Of a stretch of 48,696 nt of DNA, positions 37,862 through 47,397 are shown piece after piece; the stretch's first letter is position 1, and every line of letters starts with the position of its first letter. The notes below the pieces were generated by a model. That model searched no databases. It had not been told where the DNA came from and saw only the letters and a list, made by a program, of their open reading frames with translations. The position numbers were made by a program, and so were the translations under genes. This DNA comes from Gammaproteobacteria bacterium (GTDB lineage: Bacteria > Pseudomonadota > Gammaproteobacteria > SZUA-152): positions 1-48,696 of the forward strand of contig JAADGF010000038.1 in NCBI GenBank assembly GCA_013152545.1, written 5' to 3'.

Positions 37862-38857
37862 CTACGGTAGTTTTTTATTAAGAGAAATACATTGACCAAC
37901 AGACTCGGGGGCACATATTGAGTTATCGATCCAAATCACTTTATCCAATTTTGCACCCGTTAAGTTAACATTCGTAATATTGGCACCATTCAAGTCGACC
38001 AACGTTAAATCGGCACCTGTAAGATCAGCATTTTTTAAATTTGCGCCTTGTAAAAGCGCATACCGTAAATTCGCATTTGATAATTTAGCATTTTCCAAGT
38101 TAATGTTTCGCATAACAGCTCCCTCTAAATCAGCATTTTGAAAATTGGCATTCTGTGCATTTGCATTCACAAGATCCACATAAGCCATATCAGCATTCGC
38201 AAAGATAGACCCAGTCAGGTCTGCTCCAAAAAGATAAGTGCTATGCATTTTAGCACCGGCAAGGTTTACCGCCGTGATTGTAGCCCCTTGCAAACGACAG
38301 TTATTCCAGTTAACTTTTGGTGCCGGTGGTATATTACAATTATTTAATATAACGTATGGAGTGGGTGATTCTATAAAAGCAAACCAAAGTGCCCCCAATA
38401 AAATAAATGTCAGTGCGGTAATGCGCGGTAAGTAATTTTCGTTGCTTGGTTTGCTCAAGCTTTTCATGAACTTCGTTTTTAGCTCCCGGTGCCGGAGTAT
38501 TTCGAGTGGTTCTGATTCCCGCCGCTCAACCCCAGAGCGCTTATAGCGAAGACTATCAACTTGATCACCTTGCGTTTCATCTGAAAACCTACGTCGGTCA
38601 TCCGAAAGCCGCTCATCCTCACGCAAGCGCACGATTCTTAAACGCTCTGCATTCTCTTTAATGCTTAAATCCAGCTTCATTTCGTCGGGAATTAATTCTG
38701 GCAAATTATTGACAGACACCCACATACATTGATCTGAGCTCAGTTCATCCGTTTCTAAAATTCGGCCCAACAGTATGTACCGTGTAATCATTCCCTGTGG
38801 GAAAGGTCCACGAATTTCTTTATTTCTCCTTGTATACCATACTTGCTTTAATGCCAT
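37862..38857 (-). CDS. GYF_2 domain - membrane anchor - pentapeptide repeat protein
   Basis: The 331-residue protein has three parts. The first is an N-terminal GYF_2-like domain (about 4-58: VWYTRRNKEIRGPFPQGM, then W-V). A charged linker rich in R, E and D and one membrane helix (ITALTFILLGALWFAFI) follow. The last is a run of more than 20 pentapeptide repeats (ADLTG, ANFQN, ADLEG, ANLRY, ANLKN and so on) ending with a CAPESVGQC segment. The likely orientation is GYF_2 in the cytosol and the beta-helix in the periplasm. I chose ATG 38857, with GGAG upstream. It converges with the receptor gene. Confidence 0.85.
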   Translation of the reverse strand: MALKQVWYTRRNKEIRGPFPQGMITRYILLGRILETDELSSDQCMWVSVNNLPELIPDEMKLDLSIKENAERLRIVRLREDERLSDDRRRFSDETQGDQVDSLRYKRSGVERRESEPLEILRHRELKTKFMKSLSKPSNENYLPRITALTFILLGALWFAFIESPTPYVILNNCNIPPAPKVNWNNCRLQGATITAVNLAGAKMHSTYLFGADLTGSIFANADMAYVDLVNANAQNANFQNADLEGAVMRNINLENAKLSNANLRYALLQGANLKNADLTGADLTLVDLNGANITNVNLTGAKLDKVIWIDNSICAPESVGQCISLNKKLP

Positions 38858-38990
38858 TGCCCGCTCCGCTGATAACAACATTGGTGTGAATACGCACAAT
38901 GCATCATTAAACCTAAATTCATCAGTTGGACGGCGTATACCCTTTGAGTGAAGATGATAACAACACAACATTTCAAAGAGTTAATGTAAC

Positions 38991-39185
38991 TTAGGGTTTA
39001 TAAAGAAATAACTTGAACATTTTGCTTGTCTATCATTGCGTCTTCGGCGTTGCGCAAAAGCTTACAGACAACGAGTATGCGCCCTGAAAGAAGCGCCCTT
39101 TGGGGTGCGCCCATTTTCGTGCCTTGAATACGAAACGACGATATCCGGACACAATCTGTACAACTTATTTCTTTACAGCCCCTTA
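38991..39185. repeat. Palindromic repeat family B, second copy
   Basis: It is similar in length, order and sequence to 18351-18539: TAAAGAAATAA on the left, ATTGCGTCTTCGGCGTTGC, GAGTATGCGCCCTGAAAGAA and GGGGTGCGCCCA inside, and TTATTTCTTTACAG on the right. It lies upstream of the pentapeptide gene. Confidence 0.85.
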
Positions 39186-39445
39186 TAAGCACTCAACTGA
39201 TAAATTTAAGTTAAACCTAGAAAACCTAAATATTATTCGCATTGAAAGAGGACTGAAAACACAGATTTACCCTTCGCAATAGCATTATACATGCCAACGA
39301 AACAGGCTGATTGACGGCCATCGATATTAATTTAATTTCGCGTCGAGGCAACACTAGCAGGTAATGAAACTAATTTATTCTAGCTCTAACAGCCACTACA
39401 TTAGACATTATGTATTGACCGCTACGATGAATGACTAACACTCTT

Positions 39446-39883
39446 TTATTGCGCTAAACCATCAAAATACGGTTGTGATGATTTACCTTCTGCAAACTCC
39501 TTTAAACGAACAATTACGGCACCCCAGGTTGTGTTGCACATGGCAAACCAGCCCTCAGTGGAACGCCAATGCGTATGCGTAAAATGCAGTACGGATTGAT
39601 TCTGGCCTGTAGACTCAATATGGAACTTAAGATCCGTACCTTCCCATTCATCGGCATCACCCAGGCAATGCCAATGAACGATTTTATCTTTTTCTAATTG
39701 TTCGATTCGCATTCGAAATACCGTCGCTCGCCCACCAAAACCAAAAGTGGCCACACTACCCTGCTTGGCTTGCGTTGTCGCATCTGCTGTCCACCAGCTT
39801 TTTAAGCCGCTTTCTGACGTAATAGCATCATAGACTTTACTGGCCGCTGAATTGATTATAATTTCATGTAACATATCCGCCAT
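39446..39883 (-). CDS. SRPBCC (AHSA1/START-like) protein
   Basis: This 145-residue helix-grip protein has MLHEIIINSAASKVYDAIT at the start, SESGLKSWWTADATT next, WHCLGDADEWEGTDLKFHIE in the middle and a final helix after MCNTTWGAVIVRLKEF. These are typical of AHSA1-type SRPBCC proteins, which bind hydrophobic ligands; the ligand is unknown. I chose ATG 39883, with AGGGA six to seven bases upstream. Confidence 0.85.
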   Translation of the reverse strand: MADMLHEIIINSAASKVYDAITSESGLKSWWTADATTQAKQGSVATFGFGGRATVFRMRIEQLEKDKIVHWHCLGDADEWEGTDLKFHIESTGQNQSVLHFTHTHWRSTEGWFAMCNTTWGAVIVRLKEFAEGKSSQPYFDGLAQ

Positions 39884-40105
39884 GGGCATTCCCTTATTCC
39901 ACGTCAAAAATATAAAATAGCTTTCAAGTTAATTTTACGGTGGTGTTATCGTTAATTACTGGCTCCGTTAAAAAGGTTTTTGAAAAGTTAAGCAAAGGAG
40001 TGGCAATCGACACACGATCAAGCCTATATTTAATAAACCTATGTTTAATGGCACAACCCCAACGATATGTGCTCTGCATTCGCCCCAAACACTCGGTACT
40101 GATTA

Positions 40106-40453
40106 TTAACGTGAACCTTGCAGCCAAGAAATTTCTTGCCTGAACAATTCATCATCCACTTGAGTCGCCAGACTTTTCCGCCATCCTTTTGGATAATCCT
40201 TTAACATCCGGTATTTTGCTCCTCTGCACTGAAGCATCGAGGCACGCACAAGCTCTTGTGGGTTTCGGTAGTCGCTATGCTCTTTACTGCTTGCCGCATT
40301 TGTTGCATTAGCAACACATTGTTTATATTTAGACACCATCTCTAGGCGCTGAATTTTATTCGGTATAATTAAATCCTCCTGCGCAACACAGGCCGACAGA
40401 ATGGATAGCATAATAAACACCGATATTGATAGGGCAATTTTAGCAATAGACAT
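40106..40453 (-). CDS. Small predicted lipoprotein
   Basis: This 115-residue protein has a signal peptide ending in a lipobox (SILSAC, Cys22). The mature part is about 94 residues, charged, with two further cysteines (KQCVANA and LQCRGAKY) that could form a disulfide. I do not recognise a family. There are no operon partners: the SRPBCC gene is 220 bases downstream and the upstream side is empty. Confidence 0.7.
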   Translation of the reverse strand: MSIAKIALSISVFIMLSILSACVAQEDLIIPNKIQRLEMVSKYKQCVANATNAASSKEHSDYRNPQELVRASMLQCRGAKYRMLKDYPKGWRKSLATQVDDELFRQEISWLQGSR

Positions 40454-41388
40454 AACACCACCACCTTACGAAACAAAAAATTTCAGCTTCCTTAATTATA
40501 TACCGTTAAATTACGGGATGGTCATTAACAAATGAACATACAGTAAATTCTCTTGCCATCCCACGTAGCGGTGATAGTATTCATTCCGTGTAAGCTTTGA
40601 GAACAAGGCGAACACTGTCATCCACCACCCGCCTATTCCAACGGAAAGCGCCGTTGCTGAAAAAACGTTTACCTTACTGATGGAGAGACCGAATCTCGTA
40701 CATGTTGAGATCAACCGATGAGTCTAAACTAATCAGTTCAGTCGAATTCTCAGTTCAGTCGAATTCGCGTTTCTAATGCAACTTATTGATGCTTATAGCC
40801 TATATCGTCGTCACTCTACTTACCCAATTGCTACGATACTCACCCATTAGTGAATATCTTTAACAGCGGAGCCGTTAGACGTATTTTTTTATTTCAATAC
40901 GTTAATCCAATATCCCTAATTCTGGTGACCAATTTAGGAACGAGAGCGATGCTATAGTAAAAAACTACCGAACTAATTTCCAGGGTAAATTTATATTTAT
41001 CGCTAAAAACATTATAAACCACCCCATCTTTCACCATAACCACTTAATTAATATAGTTTTTTACAATATATCGCAACACACCTGCGCAATGCATCGCATT
41101 ATTTTACAAATCGATAATTTGACTGCTGTCAAGCATATACTTATACCCATATAGGATATAAACTTGGCTTATTGAAGAATTAAGAAAATTAGCTAATCGT
41201 TACTGCATGACTAAAGCAGCCTAATTGGAACCACTTAATCCACGCACTGGCTATCTTTATGCGAAAGCATGTTAAGGGGGTCGTTGTGATTGTAATTACC
41301 AAGTTAACGCAATAAGGCAACCTATTATTGCTAACAATATCATTGTGGTAGCAAACTTCGTGGATTTGCACCTGGAGTTTTTTTAAAC
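40454..41388. other. Intergenic region, no gene seen
   Basis: The only repeat found is a 17-bp direct duplication (TCAGTTCAGTCGAATTC at 40733-40749 and 40750-40766). Both strands have short frames without ribosome sites. Confidence 0.5.
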
Positions 41389-43689
41389 ATGGCGCAAACA
41401 ACTCAGCCAAGCAAACAAAAACGCAGACTGGCAAAACTGGCAAAAACGATCATTTTTGATCAAATACATAAAAACAGCCAGCAAGTGCCGTCTATATTTG
41501 AGCATTTATCAAACCAAATCAATTCACTATCTGAGCAACTTAAAACACAGCAAGCAGAACTCAAAAACAAGACTCAATTATTGAATAACCGCCAACAAGC
41601 ACTGATTAGCGCTAACGAAAAATACAATGACCTTTATGAGTCTGCACCAATTGGCTATTTTAACCTTTCGCAGCAGGGGGTTATCTTAAACACAAACGCT
41701 AAAGCCGCAGCACTGCTGAATAGAGAAAAAGAACAATTAATAGGAATGCCGTTATCCAGTTTCATTCACCACACCAGTCTCGCAGCGTATTATGACTATA
41801 TAAGAAACCCCAAAACCTTACGGCTTGAAAGTAGCTGCGAGTTAAAGTTTGCACGAAAATATGGAGTGCCTTTCGATGCACTCATGGAAATTTCCTGTAA
41901 GCGCAACAAGCAGGGTGCGATTCTTGAAATTCTGACCCTTATCAGTGATATTACCGAACGCAAAGCATACGAACAGGCATTAATTGCCGAAATGGATCGA
42001 GCACAAGTAACACTGCATTCAATTGGTGATGGCGTTATCACCACCGATGCTGATGGCATTGTGGATTACATGAACCCCATTGCAGAACATCTCACCGGAT
42101 GGTCGACAGAAAATGCAATTGGTAATTCCCTGCAAACCGTGTTTCATGTCATCAATGAGCAAACGCACAAACCAATTGTTAACGTAGTCACCAAGTGTCT
42201 GCGCGCCAATCAAGTCATATCATTGGATACAGAGTGTGTACTCATTGGGAAGAACGGGCAGCGATTTGCCATCCAAAACTCGGTTGCCCCCTTGCGTGGT
42301 CGTAACGGTAACGTACTCGGCGTCGTCGTAGTATTCAGCAATGTCACCGAGGCGCGCAGCATGGCACAACAAATTGCCCACCAAGCCACTCATGATTCAT
42401 TAACCGGACTGGTTAACCGTCGAGAGTTTGAAAAACGCCTGAATAAAGCAGTCATCAGCGCCAAAGAAAACAACACTCAGCACTGTTTATGTTATCTAGA
42501 CCTGGATCAATTTAAAATTGTAAACGATACCTCTGGCCATGTTGCTGGTGATGATTTACTCAGAAAATTAACCCTGTTGCTCAAATCAAAAATACGCGAC
42601 CGTGATACGCTGGCACGTCATGGCGGTGATGAGTTTGGCTTGTTGCTAGCTAACTGCCCCCTTGATCAAGCTTATAAAATTGCAAACTCTTTGGTCGCAG
42701 CAGTTAGAAATTTTCACTTTGAATGGGGACAACGTACTTTTGGTGTCGGCGTTAGCATTGGCTTAGTCCCTATCTCCAACAAAACCAACGGTACAGCCGA
42801 ACTCATGAGCCAGGCGGATGTCGCTTGTTATACGGCAAAAGATTTGGGCCGAAATCAGGTTCACATTTATCAAAATGAAGATAACAAGCTGGCACAACGT
42901 CATACTGAAATCCTGCGTGTCGCCGATCTGACTGACTCCATTAAAGCCAATCGATTTCGTTTATATTGCCAAATGATTCAGCCCTTATCACCCAACGACG
43001 ATGAGACCGTTCACTACGAACTATTGCTCCGCTCGATTGACACCGATGGTAAAATTGAGCTACCGAGGAATTTTATTCCGGCGGCAGAACGTTACGGCAT
43101 GATGGCCGCAATCGACCGATGGGTTATTAATGCCGCATTGCATCGCTATATGGCGTTATTCGACTTATCTAAAAAAATCAACATCGCGATTAACTTATCA
43201 GGTAACTCCTTAGCCGATTCCAGTTTGTTACCTTTCGTGCGTAACACCTTAACGGATTCTGGTATACCGGCACAGCGGGTTTGCTTTGAAATTACCGAAA
43301 CCGCTGCCATCAGTAACCTTGAGCAAGCATGTCATTTCATCTCGGAACTCAAGGACCTGGGCTGCCAGTTTGCCTTAGATGATTTCGGCAGCGGGCTATC
43401 ATCGTTTACGTATTTAAAAAACCTGCCTGTTGATTATTTAAAAATTGATGGCAGCTTTGTCAAAGACATGATTGATGACCCCATTAATGAAGCCATGGTG
43501 GCAGCAATCAACGAGGTCGGTCATGTTATGGGCATTAAAACCATCGCGGAATGCGTGGAAAACCAGGCAATTATTAAACAATTAACCCGACTGGGTGTGG
43601 ACTATGCACAAGGGTATGCTATCGGCACCCCTCTGCCCATTGACGTGGTTGCCAATAACTTAAACCGCCTAACGATGGCGACTGCCTAG
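41389..43689 (+). CDS. PAS-PAS-GGDEF-EAL c-di-GMP signalling protein
   Basis: This 766-residue protein has no membrane segments. Order: a basic start and coiled coil (about 35-75), PAS 1 (about 80-190), PAS 2 (about 205-320), GGDEF, EAL. The cyclase site GGDEF (412-416) is intact, with an RDRD inhibitory (I) site (403-406) five residues before it. The phosphodiesterase domain has the signature glutamate in YELLLR (E544), DDFGSG (664-669) and KIDGSF. Both activities look possible, so the net direction cannot be told. An SD (GGAG) lies 11 bases before the ATG. Confidence 0.94.
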   Translation: MAQTTQPSKQKRRLAKLAKTIIFDQIHKNSQQVPSIFEHLSNQINSLSEQLKTQQAELKNKTQLLNNRQQALISANEKYNDLYESAPIGYFNLSQQGVILNTNAKAAALLNREKEQLIGMPLSSFIHHTSLAAYYDYIRNPKTLRLESSCELKFARKYGVPFDALMEISCKRNKQGAILEILTLISDITERKAYEQALIAEMDRAQVTLHSIGDGVITTDADGIVDYMNPIAEHLTGWSTENAIGNSLQTVFHVINEQTHKPIVNVVTKCLRANQVISLDTECVLIGKNGQRFAIQNSVAPLRGRNGNVLGVVVVFSNVTEARSMAQQIAHQATHDSLTGLVNRREFEKRLNKAVISAKENNTQHCLCYLDLDQFKIVNDTSGHVAGDDLLRKLTLLLKSKIRDRDTLARHGGDEFGLLLANCPLDQAYKIANSLVAAVRNFHFEWGQRTFGVGVSIGLVPISNKTNGTAELMSQADVACYTAKDLGRNQVHIYQNEDNKLAQRHTEILRVADLTDSIKANRFRLYCQMIQPLSPNDDETVHYELLLRSIDTDGKIELPRNFIPAAERYGMMAAIDRWVINAALHRYMALFDLSKKINIAINLSGNSLADSSLLPFVRNTLTDSGIPAQRVCFEITETAAISNLEQACHFISELKDLGCQFALDDFGSGLSSFTYLKNLPVDYLKIDGSFVKDMIDDPINEAMVAAINEVGHVMGIKTIAECVENQAIIKQLTRLGVDYAQGYAIGTPLPIDVVANNLNRLTMATA

Positions 43690-43726
43690 TGAATGGGCTT
43701 TTTACCCAGACCTGAGTTGGCCGACA

Positions 43727-43759
43727 TGTTAGTGTCGTGCGTCAAACACGACACTAACA
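43727..43759. terminator. Hairpin between converging genes
   Basis: GTTAGTGTCGTG (43728-43739) and CACGACACTAAC (43747-43758) form a perfect 12-bp stem with a 7-nt loop, extendable by one T-A pair. Neither side has a good T run, so it may act as a weak bidirectional terminator or protect transcript ends. Confidence 0.6.
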
Positions 43760-43764
43760 ACAAT

Positions 43765-45114
43765 TTAGCGATGCGCGCGCCACCAGAACTGCCAGTCCTT
43801 AATCGCGCTTAATTGACGTTGAATAAACCAATCAGGCTCGAAGCCGATGTGCTGTCCTGAGCGGATCACGAGTTCAAGATAGGCGCGTTCGCGGTCGTGA
43901 TAATGGCTGTTCGGGGCGGCGATTTCCGCAATGCATATACCCAGGTCGAATCGCTGGCCTTTTCGCCAGCGCTGATTAGCATTAAAGTCAGGATCAAAAC
44001 GCGCTGCATTTTTTTGCCACCATTCGTTCCAGGTATCATGGTCGGTGCAGGGGCGTTCAATCTCGATCATACGAGGCGCTTCGGGTGCTTCCTCTTTATG
44101 TACCGCATCACCTTTTACGGCTTCCCCCAAAATATCGCCGATATTAATCTCTGCGGGTTCTTTTTGGGGCACCTGTGTGGTTTCACGCAAACCAGCACCG
44201 GTAATCATTTCCAATGCCGTGCCTGCTTCCGCTCTGAGTTCATCCTTATCCAGTTTCAATGCCGCTAATAAATGCGGCACCGCTGCCACCAGACCAAACA
44301 GGCCCAAGGCCTGGATGACACCGTCAACCACAGGCGAATATTGTTTGGCCGAGAGCACAATATTAAAATCCTGAAAGGTGCCCGCCATGGCGAGATACAC
44401 CAGTAATTTGGGTGTCACTGTCTCCGGCGATTGACAGGCCTTGCGGCATATCTCCAGCGCCCGTGTTGAACCCAGCATGAGCAACACCAGGAGATAGTCT
44501 TCATTGATGGCACCAGCTTGCAATACGATCTGCTCCGCAGCGGGCAAGGCACCACGATAACCAAACCGCGCCAGCGCCAGGATCGCCGCACGCTGCACCA
44601 GCGGGTCTTTTTCATGTAATAACGGCCACGCCCGCCTCGGATCCGCTTCGCGGCGGTATCCGAGTATTTCAATGCTGGCCGCACGGATCATGGCGCGATC
44701 GTGACCGAGAAGCACCTGTAATTTTTCGCAGAGCTGGGGGTGCTGGCCGTGTTTAAAGGCGGTGATGAAATGCCCCAACCGCGCTTGGTCTTCTTCCTTT
44801 GCATAGGCGTCAAGGACGGCGTCCAGTCCTGCCTCATAAGCCAGGGTGTTGATGCTCGCCAGGGCATAGGCGGCGCCGAGCAGTTCGTCTTCATCGTCGG
44901 AGTTGAGGTATTCGATGGCGCAGTGACGGGCGAGGTCTTGGCCCAGTTCCAGAGCATCAATATGAAAAAGTAATCTATTCTGCTCTTCTACAGCATCCAG
45001 CCAGCAAATACTTGTATTCGTCTTATCGTTAGAAAGCGAATAAATAAGGCAGCCTGTTTCATATAGATGGGTATCATACAAATTAAGCTTCAGTTCGACA
45101 TCTAATCCAAACAT
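43765..45114 (-). CDS. HEAT-repeat protein, TIGR02270-like, T6SS-associated
   Basis: This 449-residue protein consists mostly of HEAT-like helical pairs (LLGAAYALASINTLAYEAGL, IRAASIEILGYRREAD, LVQRAAILALARFGYRGAL, AVPHLLAALKL). The C-terminal third holds WNEWWQKNAARFD and RWRKGQRFDLG, which I associate with TIGR02270 proteins found near type VI secretion cargo. No function is established. It is the last gene of the operon-like run. Base composition changes sharply within it: the first 50 or so codons are AT-rich, the rest GC-rich. Confidence 0.7.
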   Translation of the reverse strand: MFGLDVELKLNLYDTHLYETGCLIYSLSNDKTNTSICWLDAVEEQNRLLFHIDALELGQDLARHCAIEYLNSDDEDELLGAAYALASINTLAYEAGLDAVLDAYAKEEDQARLGHFITAFKHGQHPQLCEKLQVLLGHDRAMIRAASIEILGYRREADPRRAWPLLHEKDPLVQRAAILALARFGYRGALPAAEQIVLQAGAINEDYLLVLLMLGSTRALEICRKACQSPETVTPKLLVYLAMAGTFQDFNIVLSAKQYSPVVDGVIQALGLFGLVAAVPHLLAALKLDKDELRAEAGTALEMITGAGLRETTQVPQKEPAEINIGDILGEAVKGDAVHKEEAPEAPRMIEIERPCTDHDTWNEWWQKNAARFDPDFNANQRWRKGQRFDLGICIAEIAAPNSHYHDRERAYLELVIRSGQHIGFEPDWFIQRQLSAIKDWQFWWRAHR

Positions 45115-45175
45115 TGATTAGCCACTTTTTTCCTTCAGTGAAATTTCCGAGTCAGAGCCAGAATCATTTGTGTTT

Positions 45176-45976
45176 TCAAGGTGTCTTCCACGCATCTTCC
45201 TGCATTGGTAGTAAGGCTGTTCCATGTCTGGAAATACCCGGAATCAGTCGATATTCTTTTGCTGTGACAATATCCCGTATTTCGGCCAACCGAATGAGAG
45301 CCAAACCCTCAATCGAAATATTACTTTCGACATCAATGATGTCATCTTGCTCTATTTCCTGCTCTCTGTAGCGATCATAAGTGCCTTGATGCGCCAATAG
45401 CAGCGTACTGAGGTTTTCATTAAACCCCTCTGAGTCTTTCCCTAATAATGCCTTGCAGATACCCGCTTTATAAGTCGACTCTTGCGTGACCGCCGATGAT
45501 AATTGCCCGAGAATACTGGTTAATTCTTTTTTATCTGTTTCAAAAAAATAAAGTCGCATCAAAAAATGATAATAGAAAAAATCATCCTCGTATTCATCAC
45601 CGTCGGCAAAGGTTTGCGGCGAATGCTGAGCAATGGCTCTGGCCAGTGCCATGTTTTGCCCGGCGATGGCATCAAAAAAAGGCGCACTCCTTCCGGTTGT
45701 CAGCGGGTACCTGTCGATAGCACTGTCTTCACTCGCACGTTTCAAAAAATACAAAAAAGCTTGCGCGCTTTTAAACAGATCACGATAAAATGCCCCTGTG
45801 TCCGCCTCCAGAAAAAAACAAGCCGCTGCGCGGCGCCGGTAACGGGTGCATAGATCGGAAATAAGCTGACCTAACTGCGCTTCAAAGTCGTCCCCATCGT
45901 CAATTTCCTCAACAATATCCTGAATCTCATCCGTCGCATTTTCTACTAAAATTTCAAGATCTTCTTCTGTTGCCAT
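45176..45976 (-). CDS. Helical protein, possible Imm49-like immunity protein
   Basis: This 266-residue acidic, all-helical protein has no signal peptide or membrane segment. Segments such as FFYYHFLMRLYFFE, AGICKALLGKDSEGFNENLS and a final ISIEGLALIRLAEI resemble Imm49-type immunity proteins, but I am not certain. I chose ATG 45976, with GGGA upstream; the TTG at 45991 is less likely. Its place two genes after an AHH toxin supports an immunity or adaptor role. Confidence 0.55.
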   Translation of the reverse strand: MATEEDLEILVENATDEIQDIVEEIDDGDDFEAQLGQLISDLCTRYRRRAAACFFLEADTGAFYRDLFKSAQAFLYFLKRASEDSAIDRYPLTTGRSAPFFDAIAGQNMALARAIAQHSPQTFADGDEYEDDFFYYHFLMRLYFFETDKKELTSILGQLSSAVTQESTYKAGICKALLGKDSEGFNENLSTLLLAHQGTYDRYREQEIEQDDIIDVESNISIEGLALIRLAEIRDIVTAKEYRLIPGISRHGTALLPMQEDAWKTP

Positions 45977-46014
45977 ATTGATTAATCCCAAGTGTCATTA
46001 TTGCCACGCAATGC

Positions 46015-46599
46015 CTATATGAAAACGTTTTCACCCACCCGAAGAACCTCAAACCCTTTCAGATTATTTTTTTTCAAGGCATCAAGAAGGTCATTCCGAA
46101 TAAATATCATTGCTTCACGATCTTTCAGTCGGAAAATTTTCACATCTTCCGGCACCTTGTCCTCATGAAACACCACCTTATCGAAATGCTGAATTCTTGC
46201 CGGGTCGAGTATACTCCTGTCATACTCAGAGTTTTCGTGATCCAGGCAGTCCACTGTGCCCAGTACATTTAAGATACAATAGTCAGACGAGGCCAAGCGT
46301 TTTTTCTGATCATAAATCAACACGGGCCAATATTCGATATTATCCACCCCTTCCTGTTGCAATACCTGTTTTACCTTTTTTGATACGATGAGATACGTTA
46401 AGTGGTTAGCCACAAAGTCAAGCAGGCGCATCCCTGAATGATCTTCATCCATATACAGCTCGGCATTCTCCGGATAAATACCTTTCAGTGTGCGCCCGCT
46501 GGTATGATCAGTTATTGGCACAACACCTTCTGCGTCCTCAGTGATAACGCAGACTTTATGATCAACCTCGGCTTTTAAAATAAAATAGTGATTCGGCAT
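46015..46599 (-). CDS. Imm11/DUF1629-like immunity protein
   Basis: This 194-residue cytosolic protein has a C-terminal part with DVKIFRLKDREAMIFIRNDL, then LKKNNLKGFEVLRV. That is the pattern of the Imm11 (DUF1629, MXAN_0049-like) immunity domain: D-I-F-R-L, a short strand, a helix, and G-x-x-F/V near the end. It starts one base after the toxin stop, the usual layout for a cognate immunity gene. Confidence 0.7.
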   Translation of the reverse strand: MPNHYFILKAEVDHKVCVITEDAEGVVPITDHTSGRTLKGIYPENAELYMDEDHSGMRLLDFVANHLTYLIVSKKVKQVLQQEGVDNIEYWPVLIYDQKKRLASSDYCILNVLGTVDCLDHENSEYDRSILDPARIQHFDKVVFHEDKVPEDVKIFRLKDREAMIFIRNDLLDALKKNNLKGFEVLRVGENVFI

Positions 46600-46600
46600 A

Positions 46601-47362
46601 TTATTTGTCTACCTTTGCAATGTTTTCAATGTTGGGCCCCTTATACATGGCACCCAGTGCGATGATCTTTTTCTCCAGTTTCTTCGATAAATTGATAAGC
46701 GCCGTCTTGAGCTTATCAACCACCACCTTGTTTTCTTCGCAACCCTTATCGTTAAGTTGCTGATTAATAATTTTTGCAATTTCTTTCAACTGCGCACTAA
46801 CGTATTCGCTGTATTTTGGGTGACTCCTGGCTTTCCCCGGGCAATGTATGGGTAATTTTATGATTTTCCCAATCTTTTGTTGTTTCGGGAGAGGGATCAC
46901 ATTCTTGCCGTGGTTGATATTGTATTTGGCCGCCATCAAGTAAATAAGTGCTCTGCCATTTTTTACCTTAAAATGTTTGTTTAATTCACCATTGGTAATG
47001 ATGTGGTGATAGTTATGCAGATAGGGGCGCTTAGCGCTTTTTCTAAAATTACTTCCCTTGCCCATGTACCAACAAGTAGGGTCTTTTAAGGGGCTTTTGA
47101 CCTGGTATTTATAGCTCTTCTGTTTTCCTTTTTTGTCGATCCACGTTCTCAACTGGCGCGAAGGCAGGTCTTTCTCTGATATCGATGCGGGGTCATATGA
47201 GTTGTAGAGAGGGGTGCGCGAGATGCAGGATTCTCTCCAGCCCTGCCAGCGATGACTGCAAAGGTCTCCCTCTTTAAACGGGCTGATATGCCGGCACACA
47301 CAAGCACCATCCGTATGGTATTCCGAATTTTGCATTTGTTTATAATGCTCTTGCATTGCCAT
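46601..47362 (-). CDS. AHH-type nuclease toxin, putative T6SS effector
   Basis: This 253-residue basic protein has no signal peptide. The central segment has NYHHIITNGEL (H119-H120), then NINHGKNVIPLP, PIHCPGKARSHPKYSEYV with H173, H181 and Y184. This is the HH...N-x-x-LP...H-x-x-Y order of AHH family DNases. The first 110 residues are cysteine-rich (C21, C23, C35, C46, C97) and may be a delivery or adaptor region; I see no PAAR motif. The lysine-rich C-terminal helix may bind DNA. It follows the ketosynthase-like gene by 35 bases and is followed by two immunity-like genes. Confidence 0.72.
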   Translation of the reverse strand: MAMQEHYKQMQNSEYHTDGACVCRHISPFKEGDLCSHRWQGWRESCISRTPLYNSYDPASISEKDLPSRQLRTWIDKKGKQKSYKYQVKSPLKDPTCWYMGKGSNFRKSAKRPYLHNYHHIITNGELNKHFKVKNGRALIYLMAAKYNINHGKNVIPLPKQQKIGKIIKLPIHCPGKARSHPKYSEYVSAQLKEIAKIINQQLNDKGCEENKVVVDKLKTALINLSKKLEKKIIALGAMYKGPNIENIAKVDK

Positions 47363-47397
47363 ATTATTTTCTCAATATTTTTACAATATCATGTTTG

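Noticed and set aside
38998-39192. A 64-codon frame on the minus strand
   Set aside because: It falls almost entirely in the second copy of repeat B.
40511-40714. A 67-codon minus-strand frame
   Set aside because: No ribosome site, signal or family resemblance; the region is otherwise non-coding.
43866-44974. Several overlapping frames opposite the HEAT-repeat gene
   Set aside because: They are shadows created by the GC-rich repetitive coding sequence and have no ribosome sites.
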